DNA of 64,000 nt from Dehalococcoidia bacterium. GTDB lineage: Bacteria > Chloroflexota > Dehalococcoidia > Tepidiformales > Tepidiformaceae. The stretch spans positions 1-64,000 of the forward strand of contig PQAO01000012.1 in NCBI GenBank assembly GCA_003104995.1. Direction: 5' to 3'. Position numbers and translations under genes: made by a program. Below are positions 61,366 to 64,000 of the stretch, piece after piece; within the stretch, counting starts at the first letter, position 1; every line of letters starts with the position of its first letter. The notes under the pieces were generated by a model that was given only the letters and a program-made list of their open reading frames with translations, made no database searches and was not told where the DNA came from.

Positions 61366-61899
61366 ATGGATAACAGCAATTCGGAGAGACGCGGTGTGGC
61401 ATTGATCCTGCTCTCGGGGCTGCCCGGGACCGGGAAGACGACGTTCGCGCGGGCGCTTGGCGGGCGTATGGAGTTCGCGCACGTGGAGAGCGACGCGATC
61501 CGCCGGGGGCTGGCGGTGGAGCCCACGTACTCCCCGCGTGAGAGCGGGCTGGTGTTCGACCGGGTGGAAGCTGAGGCACGGCGGGCGCTGACGGAGGGGA
61601 GGCATGCGCTCATCGACGCAACGAACCTGACGAACCGCGACCGGCGCCGGTTCGTGCGGCTGGCGAACGAGACGGACGCGCAGTTGATTGGGGTGCGGTT
61701 CACGGCTCCGGAGGCGGTGGTCCGCGAGAGGCTCGCGGGACCGCGGGACGGGCATTCGCAAGCCGACATGCGGGTCTACAGGAAGATGCAGAGCCGGCCC
61801 CAGCCGTTCCCGTTTCCGGCGATCGTGGTGGACACGCGGTGGGGGCTGGAGCCGGCCATCGCGCTTGTGCTGCGGCTGATCAACGATCAGCCATCGTGA
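61366..61899 (+). CDS. P-loop kinase, AAA-type (polynucleotide kinase/zeta-toxin-like)
   Basis: The 177-residue protein has Walker A LLSGLPGTGKTT near residue 12, ALIDATNLTNRDRRRFVRLA (the D-A-T-N motif of PNKP/YjjK-like kinases) and the lid VRERLAGPRDG. Such proteins phosphorylate small substrates; the target is unknown. It diverges from rpsO and overlaps the next gene by 4 nt. Confidence 0.85.
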   Translation: MDNSNSERRGVALILLSGLPGTGKTTFARALGGRMEFAHVESDAIRRGLAVEPTYSPRESGLVFDRVEAEARRALTEGRHALIDATNLTNRDRRRFVRLANETDAQLIGVRFTAPEAVVRERLAGPRDGHSQADMRVYRKMQSRPQPFPFPAIVVDTRWGLEPAIALVLRLINDQPS

Positions 61900-62225
61900 A
61901 CACGTACCGGCCGTTCCTGCTGTTGCGCGCGCGCCCGAAGGCGGAGAGCCGCGACCGGTTTCAGGCGTGGTTCAGGCAGGTGCACCTGCGCGACGTGGAG
62001 CGTATCCCCGGGATTGTGACGATTCGGAGCGGGAGCACACGCGGGGGCACGCAGTTGGGGTTGTATTCGTTCGAGAGCGCCGACGTTGTGCAGGGGAGCC
62101 TGGCGAGCCCCGAGGCTGCATATTCGCGGGGCACGTGGGAGCAGTGGGCGAGCGAGCTGGAGGAGCTGCTGATCGAGATGTGGGCGCCGGTATTTCCGCT
62201 GCCGCTGTATGAATCGGCGAATTAG
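61896..62225 (+). CDS. Small dimeric alpha/beta-barrel-like protein
   Basis: The GTG overlaps the kinase stop (GTGA). The 109-residue product (VNTYRPFLLLRARPKAESRDRFQAWFRQVHLRDVERIPGIVTI...) has the strand-helix-strand pattern of EthD/antibiotic-monooxygenase-type ferredoxin-like folds, including a conserved-looking His in VHLRDV. Function unknown, probably working with the kinase. Its stop overlaps the antisense remnant downstream. Confidence 0.72.
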   Translation: MNTYRPFLLLRARPKAESRDRFQAWFRQVHLRDVERIPGIVTIRSGSTRGGTQLGLYSFESADVVQGSLASPEAAYSRGTWEQWASELEELLIEMWAPVFPLPLYESAN

Positions 62226-62490
62226 CCGAGGGCGGCGAGGAGGCGGGGGAGGTCGCCCGCGAGGAGTGCGGGGACATCGAGGCGGAGGCCGGGGAACTTG
62301 ACGCTTTCGATGATGCCGCCGGCGCCGGGCTCACGGCGGACGTACTCGCCGCCCCGCAGTTCGAACCAGTCGACCTCTCGTCCACCAGAGCCTTCTCTTC
62401 ACTGCTCAGCTCCTCGACATCGGTCGACTCCCACTCGATGCGCGCGAGCCACTCCGATGGGGCGCGACCCGATGTTTGCGGTTGCGCAAC
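62223..62490 (-). pseudogene. Remnant resembling the C-terminus of a Uma2-type nuclease
   Basis: On the minus strand a frame ending at 62223 reads EVDWFELRGGEYVRREPGAG then SVKFPGLRLDVPALLAGDLP, which is like the tail of Uma2 (DUF820) restriction-fold proteins. Upstream a second frame (ARIEWESTDVEELSSEEKALVDE) joins only through a frameshift near 62378, and no N-terminal nuclease core is present before the PAP2 stop. I read it as a decayed fragment. Confidence 0.4.
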
Positions 62491-62498
62491 AGGTGGCT

Positions 62499-63296
62499 TT
62501 ACTCCGACGGTTCGAGGGCGAGGAGGCGGGCGGTGAGGGCCTGCCAGGTGGGCCGCCACCAGCGGTCGAGGGCGAACGCGACGCCGAGGCCGGCGAAGGA
62601 GACGATGGCGCCGAAGACGGCATCGAGGATGAAGTGGTTCCCCGTCACGATGACCGCGAAGAACATGGCGATGGGCCAGATGACACCGAACGCGATCAGC
62701 GCCGGGCGCCGGCCAACCCAGGCGACGACGGCAGCAAGGAGCATGGACCAGCCGAAGTGGAGGCTGGGCACCGCCGCGAACGGGTTGACCCACGCCTTCG
62801 CCTCCTGGGCGTTGTAGCCGACGCGGTCGAAGGCGGCCATGGTGTCGATGAAGCCGGCGAAGGGGATGAGGCGGGGCGGCGCGACCGGCAGCAGCCAGTA
62901 GATGACGACGCCAATCGCGCCCGAGGCGAGGAAGGCGTTTCGCGTCAGCCGATAGGCGCGGCGGTGCCAGATGTAGAGCCAGACCGCGAGGACGACAACG
63001 AGCGGCATGTGGCCCCAGAAGTAGACCGCGTTCATGGTCTTGATGAGCCAGTAGTGGTCCAGGATCCAGGACTGCATCTTGAGTTCCCAGTAGATGCCCA
63101 GGCGCTGTTCGAGTTCGATGAGGTTAAAGCCGCGGACCATGGCCTCGCCGGCGCGGTCGACCACGGAGCCGCGGATGAGGAAGTAAATAAGGAAGGAGCC
63201 GAGGACGACCACGAGTTCGTGGACGCCGGCGCGTTCGGTGAGGCGCCAGATGCGGCCGGCCTGGCGGAGGAAGCCGGTGGTGGCAGGATCGGGCAC
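62499..63296 (-). CDS. PAP2-superfamily membrane phosphatase/phosphotransferase
   Basis: The 265-residue protein has about six TM helices and the PAP2 motifs LLPVAPPRL (C1-like), PSLHFGWS with catalytic His, and TGNHFILDAVFG with the second His and Asp. The PSLHFGWS/TGNHF style matches the inositol-phosphoceramide-synthase/Ipt-like group found in actinobacteria, so it may move phosphoinositol or phosphate on lipids. Specificity is not established. Confidence 0.88.
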   Translation of the reverse strand: MPDPATTGFLRQAGRIWRLTERAGVHELVVVLGSFLIYFLIRGSVVDRAGEAMVRGFNLIELEQRLGIYWELKMQSWILDHYWLIKTMNAVYFWGHMPLVVVLAVWLYIWHRRAYRLTRNAFLASGAIGVVIYWLLPVAPPRLIPFAGFIDTMAAFDRVGYNAQEAKAWVNPFAAVPSLHFGWSMLLAAVVAWVGRRPALIAFGVIWPIAMFFAVIVTGNHFILDAVFGAIVSFAGLGVAFALDRWWRPTWQALTARLLALEPSE

Positions 63297-63357
63297 GCAT
63301 CCTCCTTGGATGATGGGCCGCGGCCGGGGAACTTTGCCCGGGGCACTTGAGGATAGC

Positions 63358-63382
63358 TACACTCGTTGTTCACCGTAACAAC
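63358..63382 (+). promoter_or_regulatory. -10 element and inverted repeat upstream of aminopeptidase gene
   Basis: TACACT (63358-63363) is a -10-like box. GTTGTT (63365-63370) and AACAAC (63377-63382) form an inverted repeat just at the predicted transcript start, a possible operator or 5' hairpin. No clear -35 is seen. Confidence 0.4.
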
Positions 63383-63405
63383 ACCTCGGATGGGGGGACA
63401 ACATC

Positions 63406-64000
63406 TTGGAAATTCGAGTCACCGGCGGCGACATCACGCAGGCGAAGGCCGATGCGATCATCGTGAACCTGTTCGAGGGCGTGACCACGCCGGGGGGCGG
63501 CACGGGGGCAGTCGACAAAGCGCTGGGCGGGGCGATCTCGCAGCTCATCGCGCAGGGCGACATCCGGGGAAAACCGGGCGAGCTCACGTTGATCCACACG
63601 TTCGGGAAGATCCCGGCCCCGCGGGTGGTGGTTGCGGGCCTGGGGAAACAGAAGGACTTCGACATCGACGCGGTGCGGAACCTGGCGGCGAACCTCGCGC
63701 GGTATGTGCGAAAGCCGGGCATCAAGGATGTGGCGACGATCGCGCATGGCGCAGGGATCGCGGGGCTGGACCCGGAAGCGTGCGCCCAGGCGATCGCCGA
63801 GGGGGGACTGCTCGGCGAGTACCGGTTCCTGAAGCACAAGGCCGCCGACAACGACCGGCAGGAGCTGGCGTCGTTCACGATCGTGGAGCACGCCGCCGGG
63901 CAGGTGGAGAAGATGGCGGCGGCCGTCGCGCGCGGCGTGATCATGGCGGAGGCGACGAACCTTGCGCGTGACCTGGCGAACGAGCCTTCGAACCACCTGA
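63406..64000 (+). CDS. Leucyl aminopeptidase, N-terminal part (cut by window edge)
   Basis: A frame from the TTG at 63406 runs off the window for 198 codons. It reads EIRVTGGDITQAKADAIIVNLFEG, VVVAGLGKQKDFDIDAVRNLAANLARYV and ends ATNLARDLANEPSNHL, the M17 leucyl aminopeptidase N-terminal domain and the R-D-L-x-N-x-P linker into the catalytic domain. GGGGGGA lies about 8 nt upstream. The metal-binding catalytic domain is outside the window. Confidence 0.9.
   Translation, partial: MEIRVTGGDITQAKADAIIVNLFEGVTTPGGGTGAVDKALGGAISQLIAQGDIRGKPGELTLIHTFGKIPAPRVVVAGLGKQKDFDIDAVRNLAANLARYVRKPGIKDVATIAHGAGIAGLDPEACAQAIAEGGLLGEYRFLKHKAADNDRQELASFTIVEHAAGQVEKMAAAVARGVIMAEATNLARDLANEPSNHL

Overview
The window is a high-GC bacterial chromosome segment with dense, mostly short-spaced genes on both strands. 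No rRNA, insertion sequence, integrase, prophage or CRISPR array is visible; one tRNA (His) is present. Several things suggest Chloroflexota, perhaps a Dehalococcoidia/Tepidiforma-like lineage: an S12 with the insert seen in Gram-positive-type proteins, DUF2089, CaiB/BaiF and enoyl-CoA hydratase genes, and many apparently leaderless genes. This placement is inference; no marker gene was compared.

Layout. 1-3350: start of tuf, then fusA, rpsG and rpsL, transcribed leftward from a clear promoter with a ~215-nt leader. 3.7-8.6 kb: a LysM membrane protein, a HIT/HD-hydrolase pair, an S9 peptidase, a CopG/PIN toxin-antitoxin pair and an overlooked 55-codon gene. 8.9-17.6 kb: a split transketolase, an HxlR regulator, a CoA-transferase, an ATL DNA-repair protein and a pair of complementary PEP-utilising/dikinase-like proteins. 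17.7-21.7 kb: galactokinase, sugar-1-phosphate nucleotidyltransferase and GH36 alpha-galactosidase. 21.7-35.6 kb: assorted enzymes, a DEAD-box helicase, a LuxR-glyoxalase fusion, a small membrane-protein operon, a DUF2089/DUF4097 operon, a CoA-transferase, mgtE and two secreted proteins. 35.7-43.1 kb: tRNA-His and the phosphate regulon (phoU-pstBACS leftward; a PhoB/PhoR-type pair rightward). 43-52 kb: acyl-CoA-type accessory metabolism (two APH-fold kinases, a fused CoA-transferase, two enoyl-CoA hydratases), an MFS transporter and a DsbA/FrnE-like gene. 52-64 kb: a radical SAM protein, a solitary HSDR_N-RAMA protein, an HNH endonuclease, a methyltransferase, a PHP protein, rpsO-pnp, a PAP2 phosphatase and the start of leucyl aminopeptidase.

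The most notable item is at 50465-51094. A FrnE/DsbA-type thioredoxin-fold gene has an in-frame TGA exactly at the first Cys of its CPWC active site. The bases right after the TGA fold into a bacterial SECIS-like hairpin. I read it as a selenoprotein (UPWC) that ordinary gene callers would truncate.

Two genome-style signals recur. At least twelve genes have a -10-like hexamer 6-8 nt upstream of the start codon and no Shine-Dalgarno, which suggests leaderless mRNAs. Tandem heptanucleotide repeats sit in intergenic gaps and once inside a coding linker; in two places a heptad-like unit supplies the putative -10 box.
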